A stretch of DNA of 64,000 nt from Periplaneta americana (lineage: Eukaryota; Arthropoda; Insecta; Blattodea; Blattidae): assembly GCF_040183065.1 (NCBI RefSeq), contig NC_091123.1, forward strand, positions 11,512,001-11,576,000, given 5' to 3'. A program made the position numbers and the translations under genes. Positions 34,716 to 45,188 of this stretch are shown piece by piece. Numbering within the stretch: position 1 is the stretch's first letter; each line of letters starts with the position of its first letter. The notes under the pieces are model-generated. The model did not search any database. It was given only the letters and a program-made list of their open reading frames with translations, and had not been told where the DNA came from.

Positions 34716-34762
34716 AAACAGACAGACAGACAGACAGAAAGACAGACAGACAGACAGACGAC
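34716..34762. repeat. (CAGA)n microsatellite
   Basis: About 12 CAGA/GACA units. The preceding AAAAATCCGTTCAGTAGTTC is typical of insect element debris. Confidence 0.85.
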
Positions 34763-34765
34763 AAG

Positions 34766-35389
34766 TCTTAGATTACATTTCGCAAAGAAGGATCTTGAAA
34801 ACTTTTATTCCTAAGAGATTCTCGCAGTCGGATTCTATACTCTGCTATACATAATGAAAAAGTGAAGATGGGAAGACAGGGTATATTAATTGCGAGAACG
34901 TTAGGTACTATTTTTCGTTTTTTGCTGCGGATATTTTTATTTTCAGTTCCGTATCCGCTGTTAGCGTTTTATAACTCCAAGGAGAGCTAGCTGGCGCCGA
35001 ATTAAATAGCTCGCTACTATAAATTCCAGCTGAAAGAGGAGACGAGTTGACGGGGTAATGAATGGACTCATTTATATCTGCCTCGAAACCAGTGACGACT
35101 GATACCGTGAGAAGCGGGACAAGGCTGCAGCTGCATTACCTTCGGATCACTGGCAGCGCAATCACACAGTTCACGAAACTGCCGACAGATTGTGTTACGC
35201 CCAACGATTACTGTGAAATACCCATAATTTCGTTCTTCATTACATTAATGAAGCAAAGTAATTGAGGCATCAGATTCCAAAATCCTTCTTATCCAGTTTA
35301 TAAGATTTTATATAAACCACAAAAAACACTTTTAGTACGTAATACTACTTTTGACCAATAAAACGGTACGAAAGGATGTGTTTCAAACA
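34766..35389. other. Intronic unassigned sequence
   Basis: No gene recognised. A short GC-richer stretch at 35050-35180 has an open frame without recognisable domain. Confidence 0.35.
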
Positions 35390-36570
35390 TTCATGGCTGT
35401 TTATCGCTAAAATTTTATCACTTCCCTAGCATTTCTTTGTTTTTATCACTTCCGTAGCATTTGTTTCTTGTTTTCCAACATTTCAAAATGCAAATTCTTT
35501 ACTGTATTATAAAACACGCTCTGCGATCGTCATTTGTTGCATAGTCGGCTTGAAAATGGCGGCTCCTTTCAAACGTTTTGGTGAAGGTAACATTACTGAA
35601 ATAGAATTTTAGTAAGTCAATTAGTAGCTATTTTATTGTATTAGAGTAGTTTATTTTTTTCTAATCTTTATATACTTTCTTCTGTTTTTATCGCCTCTCT
35701 TCTTGTTTCTTTCTTTGCCAACATTTCAAACTGCAAATTCTTTACGGTACTATAAAACATGTTTTGCGATCATCACTTGTTTATCGCATAGATAGCCAAC
35801 TGAAAATGGCAGCTCCGTTCAAATTTTTTGGTGAAGCTAACATTACTTACTGGCTTATAAGGAACCCGGAGGTTCATTGCCGCCCTCACATAAGCCCGCC
35901 ATTGGTCCCTATCCTAAGCAAGATTAATCCAGCCCCTACCATCATATTCCACCTCTCTCAAATCCATTTTAATATTATCTTCCCATCTACGTCTCGGCCT
36001 CCCCAAAGGTCTTTTCCCTCCGGCCTCCCAACTAACACTCTAAATATGCATTTCTGGTTTCACCCATACGTGCTACATGCCCTGCCCATCTCAAACGTCT
36101 GGATTTAATGTTCCTAATTATGTCAGGTGAAGGATACAATGCGTGCAGTTCTGTGTTTTGTAACTTTCTCCATTCTCCTGTAACTTCATCCCTCTTAGCC
36201 CCAAATATTTTCCCAAGAACCTTATCTCAAATACCCTTAACCTATGTTCCTCTCTCAAAGTGAGAGTCCAAGTTTCACAACCATACAGAACAACCGGTAA
36301 TATAACCGTTTATAAATTGTAACTTTCAGATTTTTTGACAGCATACTGGATGATAAAACCTTCTCAACCGAATAATAACAGGCATTTCCCATATTTATTC
36401 TGTGTTTAATTTCCTCTCGAGTATCATTGATATTTGTTACTGTTGCTCCCAGGTACTAGAATTTTTCCATCTCTTAGTGAAATATAATTTTAGTAAGTCA
36501 ATTAATATTTTGTTTTATTAGAGTACTTTATATTTCTTCTAATCTTTAAATACTTGCTTCTAATCGTGTA
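35390..36570 (+). repeat. Diverged tandem duplication containing a LINE-A insertion
   Basis: Unit 1 (about 35440-35690) and unit 2 (about 35700-35847 plus 36475-36570) share the order CAACATTTCAAA, TGCAAATTCTTTAC, AAAATGGC(G/A)GCTCC, GGTGAAG(G/C)TAACATTACT and TTTTAGTAAGTCAATTA. Unit 2 is split by LINE-A. Each unit has an ATG reading MAAPFK followed by (R/F)FGE. Confidence 0.7.
35848..36474 (-). pseudogene. LINE-A relic inside unit 2 of the duplication
   Basis: Complement of the LINE-A 3' region, from the AACCTCCGGGTTCCTTATAAG end at about 35850 up to GTTACTGTTGCTCC near 36440. Coding motifs are recognisable in several frames (GHVARMGE-like, LYGCETWTLTL-like) with frameshifts. Confidence 0.82.
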
Positions 36571-36690
36571 ATGGTCTTCCTATGTTTCGGGTTCCTTTTG
36601 GTTTATAACTTAATATTTTCCTGGGTAAACGGTTAACTGACATTCTCTGAACGTAATGACTCAATTTTTACTGATATTTTCTTATGTTTG

Positions 36691-36945
36691 TTACCATCTC
36701 TTCGACATGACATTTTCTCTCATTTCCTCACTTCTAATTCTATCTCGTAAAGTGACTCCACTGAACGAGCGTAGAAATCTCATCTGTGAACAATTAATTC
36801 TTTGTTTATCATGACGCCGGAGAATCCAACATTCACTTCCAAACAGAAGAGCTGGTTTAGAAATAACGTTGTGGTACCGGTATCTAATTTTAATTTCTTT
36901 CCTCATATATTTTCCCAAATTTCTCTTCAACACGCCATTCAATCA
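36691..36945 (-). pseudogene. LINE-E post-RT fragment, in intron 1
   Basis: The complement reads NVISKPALLFGSECWILRRH, then MRFLRSFSGVTLRDRIRSEE. It matches the post-RT block (LLYGSEtW...MRFLR) of insect non-LTR elements but is a different family from LINE-A and LINE-B. No RT core remains. Confidence 0.7.
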
Positions 36946-37107
36946 GTTATACTGTATTTTACTAAATTTGTCTGAACAACATTTTGCTTTTCAAATTCAG
37001 ATATAGGCCTATCTACGACTTCCTAAATATACAAAGTTTGTTACCTGTTTAATAATTTTGTTATTTTTTCAGTATTTTAAATGTAGAAAGTGTTTTTCCA
37101 GTTATTG

Positions 37108-37114
37108 CTATTGA

Positions 37115-37184
<70 letters not shown>

Positions 37185-37185
37185 A
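37108..37185. repeat. (ATT)n microsatellite
   Basis: About 25 ATT units. Confidence 0.95.
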
Positions 37186-37412
37186 TTATTTAAGTATTAC
37201 AAATGGCAATGTATTTGCTAATATTATTTGCATAATCGTTATACACAAATTCGTAATACTTTTGTAAGAATGAACTCCTTTCCATAAAATATTACAGTAT
37301 TAATTCCTGTAAATTAATCATTGTAATCTATGTTCTTCATTTTGTTATCTCAATTATTTAATTTGTACCATAGTTGCTCATTTTATTCTATTAATTGTAT
37401 CAATGTGCTGTC

Positions 37413-37658
37413 CAGCAAATAAATAAATAAATAAATAAATAAAATAAAAAATAAATAAATAAATAAGTAAATAAATAAATAAATAAATAATTAAATGAAT
37501 GAATGAATGAATGAATGAAAGAATGAATGAATGAATGAATGAATGAAAGAATAAATAAATAAATAAATAAGTAAGTAAATAAATAAATAAATAAATAAAT
37601 AAGTAAATAAATAAATAAATAAATAAACAAAGAAATAAATAAATATAATTATTATTCC

Positions 37659-37736
<78 letters not shown>

Positions 37737-37738
37737 CA
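37413..37738. repeat. Compound microsatellite (AAAT/AATG)n then (ATT)n
   Basis: Tetranucleotide AAAT with AATG blocks to about 37647, then an ATT array to 37738. It follows a possible LINE 3' UTR end (GTGCTGTCCAGCAAATAAA), so it may have been seeded by a LINE tail. Long minus-strand frames are repeat artefacts. Confidence 0.93.
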
Positions 37739-37741
37739 TTA

Positions 37742-38475
37742 CTATTTGGTAGAAGGACAGAGTTTAACATTTCCTTTAAAATTATGGGACAGAAGATAGG
37801 GGAGAAATTTGTAGTTAAAATTTGGGGTCGTGGGGTGATGGCATAGAACAGAAAATCCAATCAGCAGTGCTTTTGAACTTCCCAAATCGACGTGTCTTTT
37901 CTCAAAATTATCCTCTGTACATCTAAAATTGTGCAAGGTAGGAAGTTTTGAAATGAACATGCGGTATAAATAAGTCTCTATGTACCTAGCACAGTATATA
38001 ACAAGCGTTAGAAGATGCACTATGCATGTACTGTGTACAGTAACACAAGAACATCCAATTTTAATAAGACAGCAGCCACAGCGCCTGAAGCCATGTTAGA
38101 GTTCGCTTCGCTTCGTCTCTAAATTTTAAACATTGCGAATGTAATAGTCACTTAGTTAAACACCACACACAATACAGTTCCCAACATTAAAACTCGTTTC
38201 TATGTTAACAAGGGCGGCAGACTGTGTTGTTCTTGCAGCTTTTTAAATAACATAAACAAAACTGGCAATTATAATTAAAAGATAAAAAACATCTGTGTCA
38301 GAGAGCAAATGGATTCGGAGGATGGGTGTAATTCTAATTAAGTGGCGGGCATCAAACCAGACAACTCACTTGCTGGCTGGTTTTGTCAAGGCAAGTCGAA
38401 AAAAAAACTCTTTAAAACAGGGGAGCCCAAACTTTAAAAAATGTGGCTTCAGTAAATATTATAGCGACTGATCGA
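37742..38475. other. Intronic unassigned sequence
   Basis: A minus-strand frame at 37742-38020 has no recognised domain. No other feature. Confidence 0.35.
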
Positions 38476-38479
38476 GAAA

Positions 38480-38610
38480 AACCTTCAGGAACCTTGACTT
38501 TGTCCACCACAATACGACTGTGCCATTACCGGAATTCGAACACAGACTCACAGTCATTATAAGTGTTTTGCCACTGAGGTACACTGACGTTCAAAGGAAT
38601 CTGACTTACA
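38480..38610 (-). mobile_element. SINE-D-like head fragment
   Basis: The complement has TGTACCTCAGTGGCAAAACA and GTGTTCGAATTCCGG, resembling the A and B boxes of the copy at 33129-33366. It is degraded. Confidence 0.45.
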
Positions 38611-39153
38611 ATTTCTTGATCGTGTAAGCGAACTTCTTAACCACGGGAAAAATCAGAACCAAAGATGTAACAAATTGACAAAGTTTGAAAGAGTTCCGCT
38701 ATTTCTCAATAGGTGACACTATTATTAAGACAGGTAAAAAAGTATTTTGGAGAATGTTCATGTAGATTTAGTATAACATTCTCAAAATTGACATTATCAG
38801 CAGTTTCTCGCTAAATCTAATGTTTTTTCCACAATCATTAAGGGGGGGATAAATTTTTGAATTTTGTAATGCGGGTATATTTATGTACTATTGGCGACAT
38901 TGACTGTTACCTTCGCCATCTGTTGATAGAAGTAATTACTAAAGAAGTGACACTTACACGAACAAGTTATCGAACATTATCGATTAGTGGGATCTGGTAT
39001 CTTTGAATGTCAGTGTACGAAGGTTAGTTTACATTATACTTACACTAAAGATAATGCCTGAAAATAAAATTATAGTATAAATGTAATTTTCAGAAAATGT
39101 CGCGCAGGAGAAAACAGCTTCTACAGTTGAATGCGTCCGTAAGTTGAATTAAA
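38611..39153. other. Intronic unassigned sequence
   Basis: Nothing recognised. Confidence 0.4.

Positions 39154-39226
<73 letters not shown>
39154..39226. repeat. (ACT)n microsatellite
   Basis: About 24 ACT units. Confidence 0.97.
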
Positions 39227-39390
39227 GGAGTTATAAATCCGCAGTAGACTACCACAAATTACGAAATGGCAGTGTAGAATACAATAGTTTTCCTGGTAGC
39301 ATTCCTAGAATACAATGCAACCTTAGATAATAGATAACCAAGAAACAGCTAATTGCATAAACAACAGGCGATATTTTCTATAGAAGACGA

Positions 39391-39392
39391 TG

Positions 39393-39441
<49 letters not shown>

Positions 39442-39478
39442 TAAAATTTATTTATTTATTTATTTATTTATTTATTTT
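39391..39478. repeat. (AAT)n and (TTTA)n microsatellites
   Basis: AAT array to about 39441, then TTTA repeats to 39478 leading into a SINE tail. Confidence 0.9.
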
Positions 39479-39624
39479 AGTAGGTTATTTTACGACGCTT
39501 TAGCAACAGCTTAGGTTATTTAGCGTCTGAATGAGATGAAGGTGATAATGCCGGTGAAATGAGTCCGGGATCCAGCACCGAAAGTTGCCCAGCATTTGCT
39601 CATTTTGAGTTGAGGGAAAACCTT
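39479..39624 (-). mobile_element. SINE-A, 5'-truncated, in intron 1
   Basis: Complement of the SINE-A body and 3' end (TTATTTTACGACGCTTTAGC to GTTGAGGGAAAACC). The tRNA-like head is absent. Confidence 0.85.
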
Positions 39625-39878
39625 ATTACATCCCTATTTGGGCATCCTACAAAGACATTTCGTTGGTTGTATGATTATGTAACTCTTAATTAAAAAAAAA
39701 ACAAACTTTGTTTTCTATACATGCATTCAAGTTTCTTTTCTGACCAACAGTACCAATACTACGACCATTTCTACCGTAGAACAACCTATTTTCGTATTCT
39801 ACCAAAACTACCTGATCAATATTCTACAAGATCGTTACTCTAACTACTACTACTAATACTATGACTACTACATTTCAG

Positions 39879-39999
39879 GTGAAAGTTTTGGTAGTACTGG
39901 CGAGCGTTCTGGGGTTCTCATCGGCAGAAGACAGGATTTCCGTCGACTCGAGCGAGGCGTCAAGCAAGGAGGACTTAACCCCTGGCGAGAGCGGTAGAA
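39879..39999 (+). CDS. Exon 2: rest of signal peptide and acidic/serine-rich spacer
   Basis: Follows an acceptor (TACATTTCAG|GTG) preceded by CTAAC/CTAAT branch-like motifs, and ends AGAA|GTAAGT, a consensus donor. It encodes VKVLVVLASVLGFSSA, the hydrophobic core and likely cleavage region, then EDRISVDSSEASSKEDLTPG and ESGR, plus one base of a split codon (phase 1). The segment after the signal peptide is acidic and serine-rich, a short spacer before the glycine-rich body. An in-frame ATG at 39861 would give MTTTFQ in place of MAAITQ and cannot be excluded as an alternative start. However, the sequence upstream of 39879 looks like a 3' intron end, and no TATA box lies near it. Confidence 0.75.
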
Positions 40000-40346
40000 G
40001 TAAGTGTCGTCATGGCAACCGTAATGCACTTTTGTTAACATTTTTTGCTTGTGCTAACTGTAACAGTCCTTTGTTTCTGTATGACCTGCCTTCTGTTAAG
40101 CCCATTAACTTATATACTGTATGTTATAGAAATACACCGTGTTTCAAAATTACGACAAAACTTTCATATAAATTATTATCATTAAGAATTAATGATACAA
40201 TAACTTGGTACATATAAGTTATATAACAGATTCTATTGGCACGTTACAAACACTCAACATAACAACCTCTTGTTACACGGCATAAATGAACACGATATAG
40301 TCAAATTCTCGCCACATTCTCTTCAACATATCACAGCAATGATCCG

Positions 40347-40788
40347 ATGTTTTACTTCTTGTTACACGGCATACATAAACACGATAGTGAGATTCTTGCT
40401 CCAATATTAGTTCACAATATCTGGGTTAGTTTCGTTTGTAACTTAAAAAAATTCGATCATGTAACACCGTCCCTAAAACTGTTGTCTTGGAACACATTTA
40501 AAGAAAGAAGACTTTTCATCTCCCTCTTATTTACTATTTAAAATCATCCACACCCTCTTACCTAGCATTTCGTTTTGTTCACCTTACACTACCTCGAACG
40601 TGGAACATATACTACATTCTCTATATTTCTTTGCACAGAACATAGGTTACTTCTACTCATGTTTCAGCATATCGAATCCACGTCTCTGGAACTCTCTTTC
40701 TGACCATGTCAGAGACTGTCGGACAATATCAAAATTCAAATTTACAATAAAGAATCACATTCTAGTTCATGGAATTGCTTGTTAAACA
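40347..40788 (+). pseudogene. CR1/L2-like LINE 3' fragment, in intron 2
   Basis: Separate frames read KKFDHVTPSLKLLSWNTFKE then RRLFISLLFTI, and later NPRLWNSLSDHVRDCRTISK then FKFTIKNHIL. This is the conserved order at the end of CR1/L2-type ORF2. It is frameshifted between the two parts (about 40541). Confidence 0.72.
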
Positions 40789-40878
40789 CCTGTCAGGTTG
40801 CGCAAATTCGGCCTAACCCTTATAACGTAATATTGTAAGTATAATAAGTCATAATGTCAGTTTTACCCTAATATGCAA

Positions 40879-40880
<2 letters not shown>

Positions 40881-40930
<50 letters not shown>
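40881..40930. repeat. (ATT)n microsatellite, in intron 2
   Basis: About 17 ATT units. Confidence 0.95.
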
Positions 40931-41068
40931 GCTATTACTGCTCTTTCCTCTTTCTATGTTATTTTTCTTGTTTTAGATTACCAAGTGTTCTATAGTGTTC
41001 TTTGATCCTGTCGATCTCTATTTGTCTTTAATGTAATTTGTATTATTTTGGTCACAGTTTGTATTTGT

Positions 41069-41586
41069 ATCCAATTTGCTGTCAAAAAATCTGAAAATTA
41101 GAATTTATAAAACAGTTATATTACCGGTTGCTCTGTATGGCTGTGAAACTTAGACTCTCACTTTGAGAGGGGAATAGAAATTAAGGGTGTTTGAGAATAA
41201 GGTTCTTAGGAAAATATTTGGGGCTAACAGGGATGAAGTTACAGGAGAATGGACAAAGATACACAACGCAGAACTGCACGCATTGTATTCTTAATCTGAC
41301 ATAATTAGGTACATTAAATCCAGACGTTTGAGATGGGCAGGGCACGTAGCACGTATGGGCGAATCCAGAAATGCATATAGAGTGTTAGTTGTGAGACCGG
41401 AAGGAAAAAGACCTTTGGGGAGGCCAAGACGTAGATGGGAGGATAATATTAAAATGGATTTGAGGGAGGTGGGATATGATGATAGAGACTGGATTAATCT
41501 GCTCAGGATAGGGACTGATGGCGGGCTTATGTGAGGGCGGCAATGAACCTCCGGGTTCCTTAAAAGCCATTTGTGAGTAAGTAACT
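41069..41586 (+). pseudogene. LINE-A copy with target duplication, in intron 2
   Basis: 5'-truncated LINE-A flanked by GTTTGTATTTGT (41057-41068, 41587-41598). It carries ALYGCET, the GHVARMGESRNAYRVLV region and RPLGRPRRRWEDNIKMDLRE, VGYDDRDWINLL, and the 3' end AAGCCATTTGTGAGTAAGTAA. The upstream half has stops and frameshifts. The clear target duplication indicates target-primed reverse transcription. Confidence 0.88.
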
Positions 41587-41884
41587 GTTTGTATTTGTTG
41601 TATTTGTATGTGCTATCTATTAGGATGGAAGAGAAGGCAATTTATCTTTAATATTGCTAGATTAAATATCTCTTCATGGATATCTTCTTCAAGATCATGG
41701 GGTACAAATTCCACATAAATTACAACTTTCACATACCCTCAAAAAAATGTCTAAAGTTGTCGCTCATAGATGAGGACGCTTGGGTGTACAGTAAAGTTGC
41801 CCCCATTGGATAGAAAGAAAATGTTTGATACTGTGCTGTCTATGAGGATGACCTTGAGTTTGTTTTGACATTACCCCAATTTCT

Positions 41885-42218
41885 AGTCCACCGCTGTGGA
41901 GTAACGGTTAGTACGTCTGGCCATGAAAGGAGCGGGCCCAGGTTGAAATCCTGGTTGGGACAGGTTACCAGAGTGGGGATTTTTTCCGGGGTTTTCCCTC
42001 AACAAATTGAAGCAGAATTGCTTTATCATCATTAATTCACATATCATCATTATTTTTACGATAGCCCGGGTTAAGTTCATGGGGCGGTATGCTATACTTG
42101 TACAAGAGCGCGGCCGTTCGGCTACTCAATCATTCACAGAATAGAAGTGGTAAACACAATAAGCCTCAGGCTGCAGTGCAAGCCTTCGAGTCCCTCCTCC
42201 GTACAAATAAAAAAAAAA
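41885..42218 (+). mobile_element. SINE-B inserted beside the exon 3 acceptor
   Basis: tRNA-derived SINE of about 334 bp. The head (GTCCACCGCTGTGGAGTAAC) resembles SINE-A. It then has GGGGTTTTCCCTCAAC, and a distinct 3' body (AGCCCGGGTTAAGTTCA, CAATAAGCCTCAGGCTGCAG) ending in an A run. The duplication CAATTTCT occurs at 41877-41884 and 42219-42226. The right duplication is part of the polypyrimidine tract of the exon 3 splice acceptor. A second copy is at 52394-52799. Confidence 0.82.
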
Positions 42219-42235
42219 CAATTTCTCTGTTACAG

Positions 42236-42771
42236 TTTTCGGTTTCGGGCTGGACAACAATCTATTCAACAAGTTCGGCAACTATGGAGGCTACGCGCCC
42301 GGCTACGGCACTGGCTACTACGGCGGATATGATGGAGGCTATGGCGGTCTGGGCGGATACGGCGGCTACGGCAGTACTGGCAGCTATGGGGGATATGGAG
42401 GTAGTGGCGGCTACGGAGGATATGGAGGGTATGGGGGTTACGGAGGAGGTTACGGCGGTCTTGGAACCTCAGGATACGGCGGCTACGGCGGTGGATACGG
42501 CCTGAATACAGGCGGGTACTACGGCAGCGGCTATGGAAGTTCGGGATACGGCGGACTTGGGGGCTACGGAGGATATGGGAACACAGGATATGGGAACACA
42601 GGATATGGGGGCTATGGAGGCTATGGCGGTAAATATGGAGGCTATGGAGGTTATGGCGGGCTAGGAAGTGGAGGCGGAGGATACTACGGGTCAGGGTATG
42701 GTTCAGGCTATGGAAGTTACGGTGGATTAAGGGGAAATAACATTTTATACAGCAGCAAGTACGGGAAGTGA
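42236..42771 (+). CDS. Exon 3: glycine/tyrosine-rich body and stop
   Basis: Starts after TTTCTCTGTTACAG and completes a split isoleucine codon (ATT), giving IFGFGLDNNLFNKFGNYGGY. About 140 residues of GYGG-type repeats follow (GGYGGYG, YGSGYGS, GNTGYGNTGY), then GGLRGNNILYSSKYGK and TGA at 42769-42771. The full protein would be about 224 residues, about 202 after signal cleavage. There is no chitin-binding RR consensus. The composition resembles glycine-rich cuticular, prosthorax or eggshell-type structural proteins, which are secreted by epidermis or follicle cells and may crosslink through tyrosines. The exon is far richer in G+C than its surroundings, and the open frame with a biased third position supports real coding. 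Exact role is unknown. Confidence 0.85.
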
Positions 42772-43318
42772 GTCTGATTACAGAAAAGACTGTGCGAGAT
42801 CCATAAACAATTTGTCAAGTCTTGAGAGAGATGTGTCCAGCAAAGGAGGAGATATTTGTTTCGGAGAAAGTATATATTAATTTCCTGAAAATGTCGTGTA
42901 ATTTATTTTGAAGTATGTGGTACAGTCAATAATTTCGTGGACTCTGCTTAGTTTCGATACAGATAACGTAATTTTGGCGCCTTCCTTCCAAAGGTGAGTT
43001 GCACATGCGTTGGTAGAATTGCTGGAAACCTTGAAACTCACGAATCTTATTCCTTAGTATCTTTGCTTCCGTATTTAGATTATTCCTGGCTTTGCTAAAC
43101 TGATACTATAAGCACATTTCACATAAGCTAGCATTGTTTATCGCTGGCAGTACTTCGACTAAAAATGAATTTTGCACGATCGTCAGTCCAGAAACTTATT
43201 GCTTACCACGTATTATAACGTTCACAATATTCTTTATTTTAAATCAGTTCATCTGCTAAAAATGTGTGTGTAAAAATTTAACAGAGCTAGGTAGACATAT
43301 AGGCTACCTCATCTCTAG
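42772..43318 (+). other. 3' flank of the glycine-rich gene
   Basis: Probably includes the 3' UTR. No canonical AATAAA was seen close to the stop; the nearest I noticed is 44211-44216, beyond the TTAA element. The mRNA end is undetermined. Confidence 0.4.
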
Positions 43319-43322
43319 TTAA

Positions 43323-44028
43323 GGGATGAAATGGGTGAAATTTCTATTTTCTACATAATTTGGGCTAGAGTCTTAATTTTTTATATACAGAAACCTCATG
43401 CTATTAGCATTAACATCCCAAAGTTTCATTTGAATCAAATTAATAGTTTCGAGTTATTATTAAAAACTTGATTTTTTCTAAATGTATCTAGTCCCATAAA
43501 ATAATTATAAGTTACAGGCCTGGAAAAAAATTGTGCAGCATCTTTGACAGCCGTACAACTGAAAAGTAAAGCCATAATTAGAATTTTGAATGTATGAATG
43601 GCCTAAAAAAATTAATCCAGTCAGTTTAAAAATTTTAATTTGTTTAGTGTCCATATAGTATATGTATTTTATTTTTTATTTTTGAAAACTTCGTCCAAAA
43701 AAGGCTCTCTATTTTTGTTGATCATATTTTTCAGAACATTTAGTAAAAATTGCAAATTATAACTTAGAATTTCTTGGAGCCAATGGTATTAGAATATGGA
43801 GTAAATATAAAAGTGTGGAAAAATGACTTTAAAATATCGATTTTCCGTCACGGAAACCTGTTTGTAATTGTGAAATAATATAACTGAAGCATGAATTTTG
43901 AGAACGATTATATTAATAAAATTTGGCCAACATATGGGCCTAAATGGAAGGTCAGTGATTATATTTTAGTAAAAATGCGAAAATGGGATTTTCTCGAAAA
44001 ATGACAAAAATTTCACCTATCTTCTCCC
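43323..44028. mobile_element. TTAA-flanked TIR element (piggyBac-like MITE)
   Basis: TTAA at 43319-43322 and 44029-44032 flanks inverted ends: GGGATGAAATGGGTGAAATT at the left, and the complement of the right end reads GGGAGAAGATAGGTGAAATT. The TTAA target is characteristic of piggyBac elements. There is no coding capacity. Confidence 0.7.
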
Positions 44029-44326
44029 TTAATGGGTACATGTATTAAGTGAGGACATGCTTACTTTACAAACCAACATACTGTGCCTATATGCAGCAAT
44101 ACATCAGACTGATTACACGATGGGAATTCGACGTTTGAATTGTAAATCGCCAAATATGGTTTAATGTTTTATTTATTACAATATACCTCGTCTGTATTAC
44201 TGTACTATTCAATAAAGATAGTCTTACAGAACTGTTTTTTTTTCAAGTTATTCCATGAAACAAGAACTTTATCAACATGAAGAGAAGTTTTTGAAGAATT
44301 GTAGAAAAGCTGAAGCGCAGGTGCAA

Positions 44327-45188
44327 GAAATTCTGCAATCATATACAGGGTGATCCCCGCTTTAGGAATCACTTCTGCAAGGAATTCTGAAATCATATAC
44401 AGAGTGATCCGCGCTTTAGGAATCACTTCTGCAAGGAATTCTGCAATCATATACAGGGTGATCCCCGCTTTAGGAATCACTTCTGCAAGGAATTCTGCAA
44501 TCATATACAGAGTGATCCGCGCTTTAGGAATCACTTCTGCAAGGAATTCTGCAATCATATACAGGGTGATCCCCGCTTTAAGAATCACTTCTGCAAGGAA
44601 TTCTGCAATCATATACAGAGTGATTCCCGCTTTAGGAACCACTTCTGCAAGGAATTCTGCAATCATATACAAGGTGATCCCCGCTTTAGGAATCACTTCT
44701 GCAAGGAATTCTGCAATCATATACAGAGTGATCCGCGCTTTAGGAATCACTTCTGCAAGGAATTCTGCAATCATATGCAGGGTGATCCGCGCTTTAGGAA
44801 TCACTCCTACAAGGAATTCTGAAATCATATACAGGGTGATCCCCGTTTTAGGAATCACTTCTGCAAGGAATTCTGCAATCATATACAGTATGATCCCCGC
44901 TTTAGGAATCACTTCTGCAAGGAATTCTGCAATCATATACAGGGTGATCCGCGCTTTAGGAATAACTTCTGCAAGGAATTCTGCAATCATATACAGGTGA
45001 TCCCCGCTTTAGGAATCACTTCTGCAAGGAATTCTGCAATCATATACAGAGTGATCCCCGCTTTAGGAACCACTTCTGCAAGGAATTCTGCAATCATATA
45101 CAGGGTGATCCCCGCTTTAGGAATCACGTCTGCAAGGAATTCTGCAATCATATACAGAGTGATCCGCGCTTTAGGAATCACTTCTACA
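44327..45188. repeat. 54-bp satellite, about 16 copies
   Basis: Tandem units of exactly 54 bp (GGTGATCCCCGCTTTAGGAA, TCACTTCTGCAAGGAATTC, TGCAATCATATACA). Because 54 is divisible by three and the unit lacks stops in one frame of each strand, long frames exist on both strands: 18-residue repeats (MIAEFLAEVIPKAGITLY on minus, RVIPALGITSARNSAIIY on plus). CCCCGC and CCGCGC variants alternate for the first five units, hinting at a dimeric higher-order unit. Each unit has an EcoRI site. Confidence 0.95.

Noticed and set aside
37378-37860. Minus-strand frames with poly-N, poly-I and YLFI repeats.
   Set aside because: Translations of AAAT and ATT microsatellites.
39861-39881. In-frame ATG at 39861 as the true start of the glycine-rich gene (MTTTFQ...).
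   Set aside because: The 5' side looks like an intron end (branch-like CTAAC/CTAAT, then TTTCAG) and has no TATA box, whereas 24985 has promoter, ATG and phase-0 donor. Kept as the main alternative.
40347-40785. Host exons in intron 2.
   Set aside because: The RLWNSL...FKFTIK and FDHVTPSLKLL blocks identify a LINE C-terminus.
42089-42505. 138-codon + frame overlapping exon 3 (ATAVLAAMGDMEVV...).
   Set aside because: Out-of-frame shadow of the glycine-rich exon; the real frame fits the splice sites and codon bias.
44327-45188. CRISPR array.
   Set aside because: The units are contiguous with no variable spacers, and the context is an insect genome.
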